Part shown: piece by piece, positions 20,850 to 30,534 of the stretch
Layout of the letters: each line of letters opens with the position of its first letter
Position numbering within the stretch: the stretch's first letter is position 1
Assembly (NCBI GenBank): GCA_051294375.1
Contig: JBJCIZ010000239.1
Coordinates: 167,625-231,624 of the forward strand
Length of the DNA stretch: 64,000 bases
Direction of reading: 5' to 3'
From: Paraspadella gotoi
Taxonomy: Eukaryota > Chaetognatha
Program-made: the position numbers and the translations under genes
Notes under the pieces: generated by a model
Told to the model about the DNA's origin: nothing
Database searches by the model: none
The model's input: the letters and a program-made list of their open reading frames with translations, nothing else

Positions 20850-22855
20850 TTATGATGTAGTCGGCATAGCAAAGTTCACCCCTCCTCTAAGGTGACACCT
20901 TCAGTCGTGACCGACACATGACAACAATGTAATTTTTCGTTCGCAAAAATAGCAAACAGATTTTTAGTTGAGGTGATTTCATTCTGATCTCTTTCTGATT
21001 CTGATCGCTTTCTTTCACAGGGTGATAAGGCGGGCCAAATTATCGCTTTTTAACGAGTGAGCATAGTATAACATTGAAGCATTTAAATATTTATAAATGC
21101 ATAGGAAATGAAAAAAAAAATTTTTAGAATTTGTCTTTTTAAGAACATATTTAGATAGCCATAAAATTGTCTTACAAAAAAAGTTGAAAGTTTAAAAATT
21201 ATGCAAATAAAAAAATTATACAATTAAAATATTATGCAAGTAAAAATAATGACAAAATATTAAATTATATATTTATTAATAAATTTTTTTTAAATAATAA
21301 ATATAATTGTGCTGCAGTACAGCTCAGTCTAATCCGTTGAAAACGATGGCGCAGCCACAGGTTCTTGACTTATTGATCAATTGATTTTATATATATTTCA
21401 AATTTATTAGAGAGTGTGTTATTATTTGTTTGTTTATGATCAGCTTATCAGTTATTGATCTCAAGAGATCGTGATTATTATCTGTTTAGGCTGATTACTG
21501 CTAAATTATCGTAGGCAGATTCGCATGTTTGTCTCAAACTTGTTTCCATTTGAAACTCATTTCTCACTCGGACGATTCCATTCTAAACTTGATTTCACGC
21601 TTCATCCACACTTTTCCTACCCAATACAAGAATTCAAATAGTAAATTAGATTTTTTTTTCTATTTTTCATTTAAACTCATTCCACTTCGGACGATTCCAT
21701 CGAAACTTAATATCCGGTCAATCAACACTTCCCTACCCACTTCAACAAAATTTCCATTCTTATCCATCCATCCAATCACCAGTAATTGGAGTTTATTGCT
21801 CAAGGGGGGAGTAATTATTAATTATTTAATTTTTGTAATTAATTAAATTATTAATTAATTTACCAAATAATTAACAATTAATATTAATTATGATCGAGAT
21901 TGTTGTTTTGTGATTGAAGGCGAGACAAAGTGGAAAACGATTTTTGACACGAATTAAAAAAAATATAATAGATTAATTAATTAATTATTTCATTAATTAA
22001 TTACGTGTTCACTATTTTATTTTTTATTTTTAGATTTAAAATAACTATTATTTATGATTCTATTTTTTGTTAAATTTTTTGTGTTAAATATTTAAATTAA
22101 TATTATTTTGTTTTTGATGGGGACGTGCATTAAACAACCCAAGGTTTTCCAGTTTTCTAATGTATGTACATCATTCCTGTTGGAAAATATTATTGTTATA
22201 TATATTTGTATATATTCTAGAAGAAGTTGAGGAGGAGCGCTGATGACAAAACTGCAAAGAATAGTAGGAAACCCTATTTAATGAAAAATATCAAAGAAAA
22301 TGGTGAAGAAAACAGAGAGAAAACATTAGATTCAAAAAAAAAGAAACAAAAAAAGACAAATAAGATGAAGAAAAGAAAGGAAAGAAACATAAAGAGAGGA
22401 AAGAGAAAAAAAATAAAATAAAAGAGAGAAAAAAAAGAGGAGAGATAAAAGAAAAAGAAAGCAAATGAGAATTAGGAAAGAAAGAGAAAAACAAAAGAGA
22501 GGAAAAAGGAAAGAAAAAGAAGCAATAAGAAAAGAAGAAAGAAAAGAGGAAAGAAGGAAAAAAGAAAGGAAAGAGAAAAGTTAAATAAGAAAAATGAAAG
22601 GAAAAGCAAGACAACAAGAGGAAGAGGAAAAGAGCAATAAGAATATAAGAAAGAAGCAACATAGAAGAAGAAAAAAAATAGAATGAAAGAAAGAAAGACA
22701 ACAAAAGAGAGAGAGAAGAAAGAAAGCAAATAATGAAAAAGAAGCAACAGAAAAAAAAAATAAGAATAATGAAAGAACAGAAAGACAACAAAAGAGAGGA
22801 AAGAGGAAAGAAAAAGAAGCATAATAAATGAAAGAACAAGGAAATATAAAAAAAA
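20850..22855 (-). repeat. Inverted copy of the module upstream of exon 1
   Basis: Reverse-order landmarks (TAGCAAAGTTCACCCCTCC, GGTGATAAGGCGGGCC, AGCCACAGGTTC, GGAGTTTATTGCTC, CTAGAAGAAGTTGAG, purine tract) mirror 3.9-6.3 kb. Together with 18.55-20.65 kb this forms a complete inverted module of about 4.3 kb. Confidence 0.7.
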
Positions 22856-23165
22856 GGATGTGGCGGTATATTCACACCGCCTCACGTCCATCATCCATTG
22901 GCTCAGAGGGGGAACATACCATCCACAGTCCTAATGACTTCGATCTGCGTTGCCAAAGCGCGACCGTCCTAGAGTAACCGCGCCAGTGACTGGATGCGTC
23001 ACTGAGCGTCGGATGCCCCCAAAGCCAACAGTGAAGTGCCCCATCTCAATGGGCATCACAGGCAACCCGGCTGTTGCCATAAGGATCCAATTTCAAATGA
23101 AGGAAGGAAAGAAGGGAAACGTTCAGTCAGTCAGTCATCGAGGTAGAAATTACGGTAGGAAATGA
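22855..23165. repeat. Unclassified repeat with GGCGGT...ACCGCC hairpin at its edge
   Basis: GGATGTGGCGGTATATTCAC then ACCGCCTCACGTCCATC opens the block. Nearly the same hairpin heads the GT14 intron segment at 7958, 17898 and (inverted) 19283-19318. The rest (GCGACCGTCCTAGAGTAACC, AAGTGCCCCATCTCAATGGG) is unique here. An AGTCAGTCAGTCA run is near the end. Short frames have no recognisable product. Confidence 0.4.
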
Positions 23166-23447
23166 CAAATTACGACAGTAAGAATAAAAAAAAAAGTGGG
23201 GGGTGGAAATAGTTAAAAAGACGAAAGAAAAATTAACTTTTCCAGAACAATTTTCGTTTATACAATGGAAAAAAAAACAAGATCCATTCGCTGTGTTTAA
23301 ATCTTAAATCAGCCCGGTTCTTTGATTATGAATTAGCGGGCGTTTCTATATTTCTTTCTATTGTTCTTCGTCTATCTGTCTATCTATCTCAAATTATCTC
23401 TCTCTCTCTCTCTCTCCCTTTCCTTCTCAAATTTTCTCACATCACAG

Positions 23448-23593
23448 GGATCCCAGTACGGTGCGTTTACCCGTGGGTTTATGGAATTCGCGTTGAACGA
23501 CGCCCGGTCACGCGATTTTCGCTCTTGGCTTCGGGAGACGTTGGTTCCCGACGAAACTTTTTGGTCGACGCTCAATTACGACTCTTGGTTCAA
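23448..23593 (+). CDS. GT14 enzyme, exon 4
   Basis: After a CT-rich tract and acceptor CACATCACAG, the exon encodes GSQYGAFTRGFMEFALNDAR, then SRDFRSWLRETLVPDETFWS and TLNYDSWF. GCNT enzymes share G-S-x-Y-x-x-[LVF]-[ST]-R-x-[FY]-[VM]-x-[FY]-[VA]-L, a W within the following helix, and [SV]-P-D-E-x-[FL]-W-[AS]-T-L. The acidic residues of the P-D-E motif belong to the catalytic region of the family. The proposed donor is TTCAA|GTTTAG. It leaves two bases (phase 2), which is exactly what the next exon needs, so the join gives WF-N-APGGS. Beyond this donor the frame runs on to a stop at 23616-23618, which argues for splicing here. Unlike exons 1-3, this exon occurs only once. Confidence 0.78.
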
Positions 23594-23619
23594 GTTTAGT
23601 TTTTTTCCTCACTTTTAAT

Positions 23620-24165
23620 TAATTAATTAATTAATTAATTAATAAATTAAATAAATTAATTAAAGAAATTAAGGTAGTATGGCGACGAAAGTCCACCATA
23701 GTAGTCCAATAAATTGGCGTAGAAAATCCTTGGATTCCACTGAGACATTTTCTCCAAAGGTTTTGATCAAAAAATGCCCGGATCTGCGGTAAAGCAGCTA
23801 ATCAGATAGATAAATAATCATTTAATTAATTAATAAATTAAATATATTTATATAAAGAGAAAATATCATAAAAAGTTAGTGACACAAGTTGATTCTTTTT
23901 TTATATTTTAAACTCATTTTCTCGGAAACATTACAACGAAACTTGATTTCCAGCCCAATCACGCAATTCCTTACCTACACACACAATTTCCTGTAAATCG
24001 CCCCATTGATAATAGGCGTTTAAAGCTAAGGGAAGACGGACAAAAAGACGGACGGACGGACAGCGATAATTTTGCACACTTTATCACAAATCGATGTTCT
24101 GACATTATTTAAGTTACTTACCGACAAGATTTTGGGGGTGGGACCGACGGACCGACAAAGTAAGC
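23620..24165 (-). repeat. Diverged inverted family 3 repeat in GT14 intron 4
   Basis: ATTAATTAATT runs, TAAACTCATTTTCTCGG, CAGCCCAATCACGCAATTCC, GACGGACGGACGGACAGC and GACCGACGGACCGACAAAG are the reverse of the family 3 order. This fills most of the 656-bp intron between GT14 exons 4 and 5. Confidence 0.5.
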
Positions 24166-24249
24166 AGTTCCGGTTGAAAAAAAAAAAAAAAGAATAGACG
24201 TTCCAAAAATGCAAGGCTCCCTCTTTAAAAAAAAAAAATCCTGTCTCAG

Positions 24250-24451
24250 CGCTCCTGGCGGATCGCCACTGGCCCACGCCCTTCACGGAGCAAATTTCTC
24301 CGTCGTTTTACAACACTGGATCGGTAGCGTGGAAGACTTTGCCGGTGCAGTCAAATTTGGCATTAAATGTGCGTCCAACTTTGAACGTCGTGGTCACTGC
24401 ATCTTCGGAGTCGGCGATCTTCCGACGTTGATCAAGATCCCACACATTCAA
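24250..24451 (+). CDS. GT14 enzyme, exon 5
   Basis: Acceptor TCCTGTCTCAG precedes APGGSPLAHALHGANFSVVL, then QHWIG, KCASNFERRGHCIFGVGDLP and TLIKIPHIQ. The family signature is P-G-G-[SF], a W later, a conserved C, then R-x-x-C-[VI]-[FY]-G-x-G-D-L, all visible in order. The exon enters in phase 2 (C completing AA|C from exon 4). Ending at CAA|GTCCGT it leaves in phase 0, matching exon 6. The region after the donor becomes a TTTC/CT microsatellite (24510-24727), which forms most of the short intron. The opposite strand is also open across this stretch, but its product has no family match that I recognise. Confidence 0.75.
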
Positions 24452-24514
24452 GTCCGTCGATGCGTCCGTGCTTGGTTGCTTGGTTGCTTTGTAGCTTGCT
24501 TTATTTTCTTTCTT

Positions 24515-24523
24515 TATTTTTTG

Positions 24524-24610
<87 letters not shown>

Positions 24611-24616
24611 TTCTTT

Positions 24617-24652
<36 letters not shown>

Positions 24653-24676
24653 TTTATCTTTTTTTTTTTTTACTCT

Positions 24677-24727
<51 letters not shown>
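24515..24727 (+). repeat. (TTTC)n then (CT)n microsatellite in GT14 intron 5
   Basis: About 140 bp of TTTC repeats with few interruptions are followed by about 50 bp of CT. They occupy most of the intron between exons 5 and 6 and supply its polypyrimidine content. Confidence 0.85.
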
Positions 24728-24728
<1 letters not shown>

Positions 24729-24762
24729 GAAATTTAAGTGGTTATGTTTTTCCTCCGATCAG

Positions 24763-24876
24763 ATCAACAAATTGACATGAGTGCAGTAGAACCGGCGGCT
24801 CTTCTTTGCCTCGAGGAATGGCGACGCAATAAAACGGACTTGGCCAAAAGTGGTGGGACTCTAGGTGGGCGAGGCA

Positions 24877-24922
<46 letters not shown>

Positions 24923-24983
24923 GATTTCGTGGGAGTATTATCGGAACGTGAAAAGAATTTTATTTACCCGACGGAAAGAATAA
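24763..24983 (+). CDS. GT14 enzyme, terminal exon with polyglycine tail and a 1-bp frame break
   Basis: Acceptor CCTCCGATCAG is followed by ATC AAC AAA T-TGAC. Codons INK enter the expected phase. One T seems to be missing in the next codon; after it the frame reads DMSAVEPAALLCLEEWRRNK. GCNT proteins end with [LF]-x-N-K-F-D-x-x-x-D-x-x-A-[LI]-x-C-[LI]-E-E-x-L-R-x-K, so exon 5 plus this exon aligns without gaps if one base is restored. The C-terminus is unusual. After TDLAKSGGTLGGRGSG comes a GGC run encoding about 15 glycines, then GISWEYYRNVKRILFTRRKE and a stop at 24981-24983. The tail has no counterpart that I know of in the family. The frame break is more likely a homopolymer error than a pseudogene, but that is not proven. 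Confidence 0.7.
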
Positions 24984-24984
24984 A

Positions 24985-24990
24985 GACGAT

Positions 24991-25029
<39 letters not shown>

Positions 25030-25235
25030 CGAAAGAGAGAGAGAGAGAGAAAGAGAGAGAAAGAGAGAAAGAGAGAAAGAGAGAAAGAGAAAGAGAGAGA
25101 AAGAGAGCGAGAGAGAGAAAGAAAGGAGAGAGAGAAAGAGAGAAGAGAAAAAGAAAGAGAAAGAAAGAGATAGAGAAAGAGAAAGAGAGAGAGAAGGGAG
25201 CGAAAGAGAGAGTGAAAGAGAGAGAGAGATGGAGG
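24985..25235 (+). repeat. GA/GAAA microsatellite just after the GT14 stop codon
   Basis: GAGAGAGA mixed with GAAAGAGA for about 250 bp. If the GT14 mRNA extends here, this is its 3' untranslated region. Open Arg/Glu frames are compositional. Confidence 0.8.
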
Positions 25236-25352
25236 GAGGGTGTTGGGATAGTAAATCAGCATGAAATATTATTTAGTTACATTTTGTTGAAAAAATGTGC
25301 TTTTGAAAATAATTAAAAAAAATAACTTTTGTTACACTTTCGTCTTTTTTTA

Positions 25353-25850
25353 TCAGCAGCAGATCCGTCTGTCTGCCCTCTTCAATCTTGTCGGTCATTT
25401 GCTTAAATAATGTCAGGAACATCGAATTATATAGATTATGCTGCGGCAGTGTGAATATACTGCCACAGGATATACTGCCACAATGCTTTGTTTTATTCAT
25501 GTTAATTTATATTCGATGTTGAAATAAAAATGATAGATTTATACAGAAAAAATGAAGTCCGTCCGTCCGTCTGTCTGTCTTTCTGTCTGTGTGTCGTCTG
25601 TCTGTCTGTCTGTCTGTCCGTCCCCTTAGTAAAAAATCTCCAATTACTCGAGATTGGATGGTTGGATTGAAATAAATTTTTGTGTCGTTAGGAAAGTGTG
25701 TGGTTGAGCTGGATATAAAGTTTCGATGGAATCGTACAAGTGGAAATGAGTTTTAAATGGAAACAAGTTTGAGTAAACAATGTCGGATCTGCCTTCGATA
25801 ATTTAGGCGGTAATAAGCTAATCGATAATAAATCATGGTAATTTTTCTGA
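25353..25850 (+). repeat. Dispersed TCTG-rich repeat (family 3) with an internal hairpin insertion
   Basis: CTTCAATCTTGTCGGTCATT, CATCGAATTATATAGATTAT, a GTCCGTCCGTCTGTCTG run, CAATTACTCGAGATTGGATG, GAAAGTGTGTGGTTGAG, GATGGAATCGTACAAGTGG and ATGTCGGATCTGCCTTCGAT appear in the same order at 57420-57690 and, partly inverted, 23890-24165. Here an extra segment starting TGCGGCAGTGTGAATATACT interrupts the family between 25438 and about 25545. Confidence 0.6.
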
Positions 25851-26135
25851 CTCTCAATTTATGATTATAACAAATAATAACAGATTTCTTAATAAATCTA
25901 TGAAAAAATCTATAAATCAATTGATCTATCAATAATTACCAGTAGCTGTGCCAATACCAACTTGCAATTCGATCAACTTCCATAATTTAATCAGCTTGCA
26001 CTATTTAGTCAACTGGCATAATTTGGTCAGCTGACTTAATATGGTCAACATGCATAATCTGGTCAATTGTCGTAATTAGGTCAACTGCAAAATTTGGTCA
26101 ACCGGCATAATTTGGTCAATTGGCATAATTTGATC

Positions 26136-26136
26136 T

Positions 26137-26168
<32 letters not shown>

Positions 26169-26236
26169 ATCAATCAATGAAACAATCAATCAATCAATGA
26201 ATCAATTAATCAATCAATCAATCAATCAATCAATCT

Positions 26237-26269
<33 letters not shown>

Positions 26270-26272
26270 CCT
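26136..26272 (+). repeat. (ATCA)n microsatellite
   Basis: An almost uninterrupted run of CAATCAATCAAT with a few AATG or CTAT variants. A looser array of GGTCAACTGGCATAATTT-like units (about 20 bp) precedes it at 25968-26135. Confidence 0.8.
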
Positions 26273-26559
26273 GTTTTAAACTCTTTTCCACTCCTACGAT
26301 TTCATCAAAAACTTATATCCAGCTTAATCACATAGTTTTCTACCCACACACTAAATTTCATTTCAATTTTTCTATCCAATTTTTAATAAATATAATAATT
26401 ATGAGTAAATATCATTTCCACTCACATTCAAATATTTCAAGTAATTGATAATAAATATTAAATTATTGCGTTGAAAAGACAAATTTAATAAAATGTTTTG
26501 ATCGATGAAGCGACTCAAGAAATGATCCGCGCAAATGAAGAGACAGAATCTGTTTTGGA

Positions 26560-26564
<5 letters not shown>

Positions 26565-26652
<88 letters not shown>
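26565..26652 (+). repeat. (GA)n microsatellite
   Basis: An uninterrupted GA run of about 85 bp. Confidence 0.9.
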
Positions 26653-26654
<2 letters not shown>

Positions 26655-26679
26655 CCGACGAGTTAATGACGGAAAACGT

Positions 26680-26823
26680 GGCCTCGGGATTTCAATTTAG
26701 TCCTCACTTCGTTGCCATCACTCAGATGCAAACGCCAATTTTCATACCATCACTCAAGAGGCAACGCTACTTGATTGCCATCCCTCAGATGGAAACGCCA
26801 CTTCTCATACCATCACTCAAGAG
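26680..26823 (+). repeat. Minisatellite, left part (interrupted by MITE)
   Basis: Units contain CCATCACTCAGATGCAAACG, CCATTTTCATACCATCACTC and AAGAGGCAACGCTAC. The array resumes with the same units at 27327-27420 after the family 1 element. Part of it is open on the + strand after the GA run, but the frame follows from the repeat. Confidence 0.65.
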
Positions 26824-27326
26824 TAAAGCGTAACAAAAATATTCAAATCAAGTTGAATCAAAATTTAAATAGTAGCTCATGAACAAGTTTGTACCTGTGA
26901 ACATTTTTAAATAAAAATCTTTTTTTTTTTTGCATACACGCATATTTATACATAGTAATCACCATAGAAAATGTTAAAATTTTAACGTGTTTATTTATAT
27001 TTTTGAAAGCAGAGTCGAATTCCTCACGAAAAGTTGATATAAGGAAATATAACTCCTTTTAAAAAAATATTTCATTAAGTGGGTCAAAATCCTAAAAAAA
27101 TGTTATAGTTAACTTATAATTTAATTTTAGTATAAAAATATAGTTTTTTTAATTTTTAGCTAACTTAATGAAAGAATTTTTGATTAAAAATTATATTTTC
27201 TTTTGTCAACTTTTTTGAGGAATCTGCTTTCAAAACTAAAAATAAACTATATTAAGATTTTGACATTTTTTATGGTAAGTAGTAAATAATATGTATAAAT
27301 ATACATAATACTTTCACTATGCCTTA
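26824..27326. mobile_element. Palindromic MITE-like element (family 1), copy 1
   Basis: The ends are imperfect terminal inverted repeats beginning TA: TAAAGCGTAACAAAAATATT on the left and, reverse-complemented on the right, TAAGGCATAGTGAAAGTATT. Inside are long imperfect inverted arms: AAAGTTGATATAAGG, TTCATTAAGTGGG at 27.03-27.08 kb against CTAACTTAATGAAAG, TTTTGTCAACTTTTTTGAGG at 27.16-27.22 kb. There is no coding capacity. It splits a minisatellite in two. A TA target would fit a Tc1/mariner-type MITE; that class is inferred. Confidence 0.65.
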
Positions 27327-27420
27327 CTCAAGAGGCAACGCCACTCCATTGCCATCACTCAGATGCAAACGCCACTTCTCATACCATCACTCAAGACAAC
27401 GAGGCAACGGCACATCTTTC
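27327..27420 (+). repeat. Minisatellite, right part
   Basis: CTCAAGAGGCAACGCCACTC, CATTGCCATCACTCAGATGC, AAACGCCACTTCTCATACC continue the array seen before the MITE-like element. Confidence 0.65.
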
Positions 27421-27624
27421 GACATATCTCTTCCAATTTCAAGGTTCAATCTCAAGTTATTTTTGATAGAATCAGTACCACCTTATCCTAACTATTCATG
27501 TCTTATATAATCAAAAATACTGATCTTTCTGTATAAACTTTCATTTCTTTGCGTTTGTAATTGGAAGAAAAAATCAAACTTGTTTTCGTTTTCAAACGAC
27601 GGGTTTTAATATTCTCTTCTCACA

Positions 27625-27631
27625 ATCCTAA

Positions 27632-27665
<34 letters not shown>

Positions 27666-27852
27666 CGTCATCAGACATTGTCGAACTAGTTAATGACGAC
27701 TTATCCGTGGCTTGGCAACCGCCGCCGTTCGCTCTCTCTCTCTCTCTCCGCCCACGCGGGTTTGCTGGGTCGGATAGATGTTAGCGAGAGAGGCGTGGCA
27801 TTGAAACGCCAAAGCGGCTCTGATGGCGTCGACACCGCCCACTCAGTTGACT

Positions 27853-27883
<31 letters not shown>

Positions 27884-28070
27884 TATGATCCCGGAAATGG
27901 GGATACGACGGGCGTATAGCGAGCCATTACCCCTAACGCCGATACCGCTGCCGCTTGTACCGCTGCCGCCGCCGCTGTTACTGCAGCGTCCGCCGCTGCG
28001 GTAGCTGTTACCGCATCCGCCGCGGATGTTACCGCAGCCGCCCCGCTTCCATTGCGGGACAAAAACGTAG
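27625..28070. repeat. GTC and GCC/GTT trinucleotide-rich region
   Basis: This region has GTC runs at 27630-27662 and 27858-27883, a short CT run, and a GCC-ACC-GCT rich array at 27935-28050. It is unusually GC-rich for the area. One + frame reads as Ala/Thr/Val-rich and continues to a stop near 28153; the minus strand is open for 124 codons. Neither has splice or homology support, so no gene is called. Confidence 0.5.
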
Positions 28071-29224
28071 ATCACTTTCCATTTTTCGTCACCGGGGATT
28101 ATTTTTATTATTTTTTTGGCTCTTTTTTCCGAAAGCGCCTCGTTTCTACTTAAATTAGGAATTGAATTTATTTTTAGTTCTGATAATTTAGGTTTTTTAG
28201 GGGAAGGGATAGGGAGTTGGTTAAAGATTTTGTTCGTGATTTTTTCATGAATTAAGGTTTAAGTTGAAAAAATAAAGTTAGGGATTAGTTTGAGGTTAGG
28301 AAAAAAGGGTTAGGGATAAGAGAAAGATAAGAGTTGAATATTTAAACTAGTCACTTAACTTACCTTTCCCCAAATTCTGTGTTGGAAGCTTTAAACTCTC
28401 TCTCTCTCTCTCTCTCTCTCTTACTCAATTTAATTCATAATAACACTTTTATTACTGATGAAGAACAGAAACTTTGAAACAAGTCTGTTTTAAATAAAAT
28501 AAAATTCGTTGTAACAATAATTTTTTTTCTGCTAAGATAACTATCGAAATATTCAAATTGAAATTAAATTTAATGGATTAAGAATCGAAACGTGGCGCGT
28601 TCGGAAAATAGTACCCTTTTTTTTCAGAGAGAAAATCGGAAAAGGGAATTTACGAAGATTGATTCGGGTTAAGTTTCGTTTCGTTTTTCGCAGCTAAAAA
28701 AAACAAAACAAAAAACACAAGAGCATAAAAAAAGGAATAAAAAAACAAAACTAAAAAAAAAAACATAAAAAAAAAACAAACCAAAAAAAGCTTCTGAATT
28801 AGTGGCGCCAACTTTTAAAAGATTCTTTCGGTTCGCGTCAATTAATCAATTTCTTCTTTTATGATTCATGTCTCATTCCTCCCTTTAGTTTACTTTTTCG
28901 GTCGGTAGGTCTGTCTGTCCGTCTGTCTGTCTTATTCTTTCTGCATTAGATTCCCGGTTTATTTTCAATAAGTCCTGTCTGTTTGTCTGTCCGTCTGTCC
29001 GTCTCGGCTCGTCTCGTCCCATTCATTCCTTACCGTTTCTATTCTTTTTTTTTTTTAAGGTCCGTCTGTCTCTCTCTCCGGTTGCTCATCTATCCGTCTG
29101 TCCGACAGCATTCATTCCCCACTGTTATCTCACCTCCTTTCCCGTCCCGTTTCCCCCTAATTTATTCCCCTAAAGGTATCGTTTTTCTGGGACCATTTTT
29201 TCTCTCAGTTCCGTCACTTAATAT

Positions 29225-29608
29225 CGACGGACGACGGACGACGACGACGACGACGACGACGANNNNNNNNNNATAACGACGACGAATCTTCCATTTTCCC
29301 GGGTTTTTTTTATTCCCAAATCGGAGAGAAAAATGTCGACGACGGTGACGACGACAACGACGACGACGACGACGACGGTTCCAACAACGATGCTATTTAG
29401 GATATGATGCAAATGAAGATGGGAGACACACACAAAAAAAAAGACTATGCACTATGCAGTCATTTTAAATGACGATAAGACTTGAAACAGATCGTTTGAG
29501 TTGGACTGAAAAGATTGTGATTATGATGAAGATAATGATGATGATGATCATGATGATGATGATGATGATTGTAAAAACGACGGAAAAGATTGTGATTATG
29601 ATGAATAC

Positions 29609-29662
<54 letters not shown>

Positions 29663-29705
29663 AATGATGATGATGATGATAATGATTACGACGATAACGA
29701 TGCTG
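29225..29705. repeat. GAC and GAT trinucleotide arrays
   Basis: ACG/GAC runs at 29225-29262 and 29338-29375 flank a 10-N gap. A long GAT array (29525-29700) has a few GAA/GAC interruptions. The open Met/Ile-rich frame is produced by the repeat. Confidence 0.75.
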
Positions 29706-29931
29706 ACGAAAATAACGCCGATGAAATTCCTAATATAATTTGATCATTTTTTAATGGTAAGATAACACAGTGTACACAAAAAAAAGGGGTAAACGATTTA
29801 AACTCAGCGCAACGTTAACAATTTGATACATAAATTATCTCGAATTTATCGCATCAAATGGAAGAGAAAAAAAAGGAGTTTTGGTTGAGGTTTTTATTGC
29901 CAAAACAAAGGGGGTTTGATTTCATTGCTTG

Positions 29932-30015
<84 letters not shown>
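29932..30015 (+). repeat. (GA)n microsatellite
   Basis: An uninterrupted GA run of about 80 bp. It is followed by a short GC-rich stretch (30055-30160) with no supported coding. Confidence 0.9.
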
Positions 30016-30018
<3 letters not shown>

Positions 30019-30534
30019 GTGAATCGGAAGAGAGTGAGAGCGAGAGGCGAATGACCGGAAGTCGTTGCCGAGGGCGTCGGACTCACCGACCGGGGATTCG
30101 CGAGGCCGGAGCTAGCCCTCCGGAGCCGGACGGCTTGGGACGGAGCTCAAGGTTCCGGCAAAAAAAAAAAAGCAAAACTAAAATGACATCATGATGTAGA
30201 GAAGACAATGAAAACGACGATGATTTATTATTGTTGATTATGATAATGATAAGATAATGATACCGATTAGGATACATTCAAAGATTACCTTACGTTTCCG
30301 ATGTTATTAACTCGAAGAAAAAAAAAAAAACTAAAAAAAAAAAAATTATTTATTCAGAATGATAAGATGTAATTCTTTTTCTATTTATATTTTTTCTTAC
30401 TGAGACTGAGAAACCAGAGCACCCTAACGACTACAACGACAACAACAACGACAACCTCGGCCGATCGTTGGCCTCCTCGCGTCGTCGACCCGAACTCAAA
30501 TTATTTCCCATTTTCGCCGTCGGTGGCGTGGAGT
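30016..30534. other. No gene recognised
   Basis: After the GA run there is a GC-rich patch, then AT-rich DNA with A runs at 30160 and 30318-30345 and an ACGACAACAACAACGACAAC stretch near 30440. No exon signal was found. Confidence 0.4.

Noticed and set aside
24302-24320. A 15-base match to the start of the lacZ alpha coding region (CCGTCGTTTTACAAC) suggesting vector contamination
   Set aside because: The similarity stops on both sides, and the stretch fits inside a phase-consistent GT14 exon, so it is coincidence.
24308-24440. Minus-strand frame TDLNVWDLDQRRKIADSE... as a gene
   Set aside because: It overlaps GT14 exon 5, whose plus-strand reading has family motifs and matching splice phases. 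The minus frame has none.
26100-26275. Regularly spaced short repeats that might suggest a CRISPR array
   Set aside because: It is an ATCA microsatellite with no unique spacers, in a eukaryotic genome.
27701-28075. 124-codon minus-strand frame rich in Gly, Ser and Thr
   Set aside because: It is built from GTC and GCC/ACC triplet repeats and has no flanking exon signals.
29469-29738. Met/Ile-rich 89-codon frame
   Set aside because: It is a direct translation of a GAT/ATG trinucleotide array.
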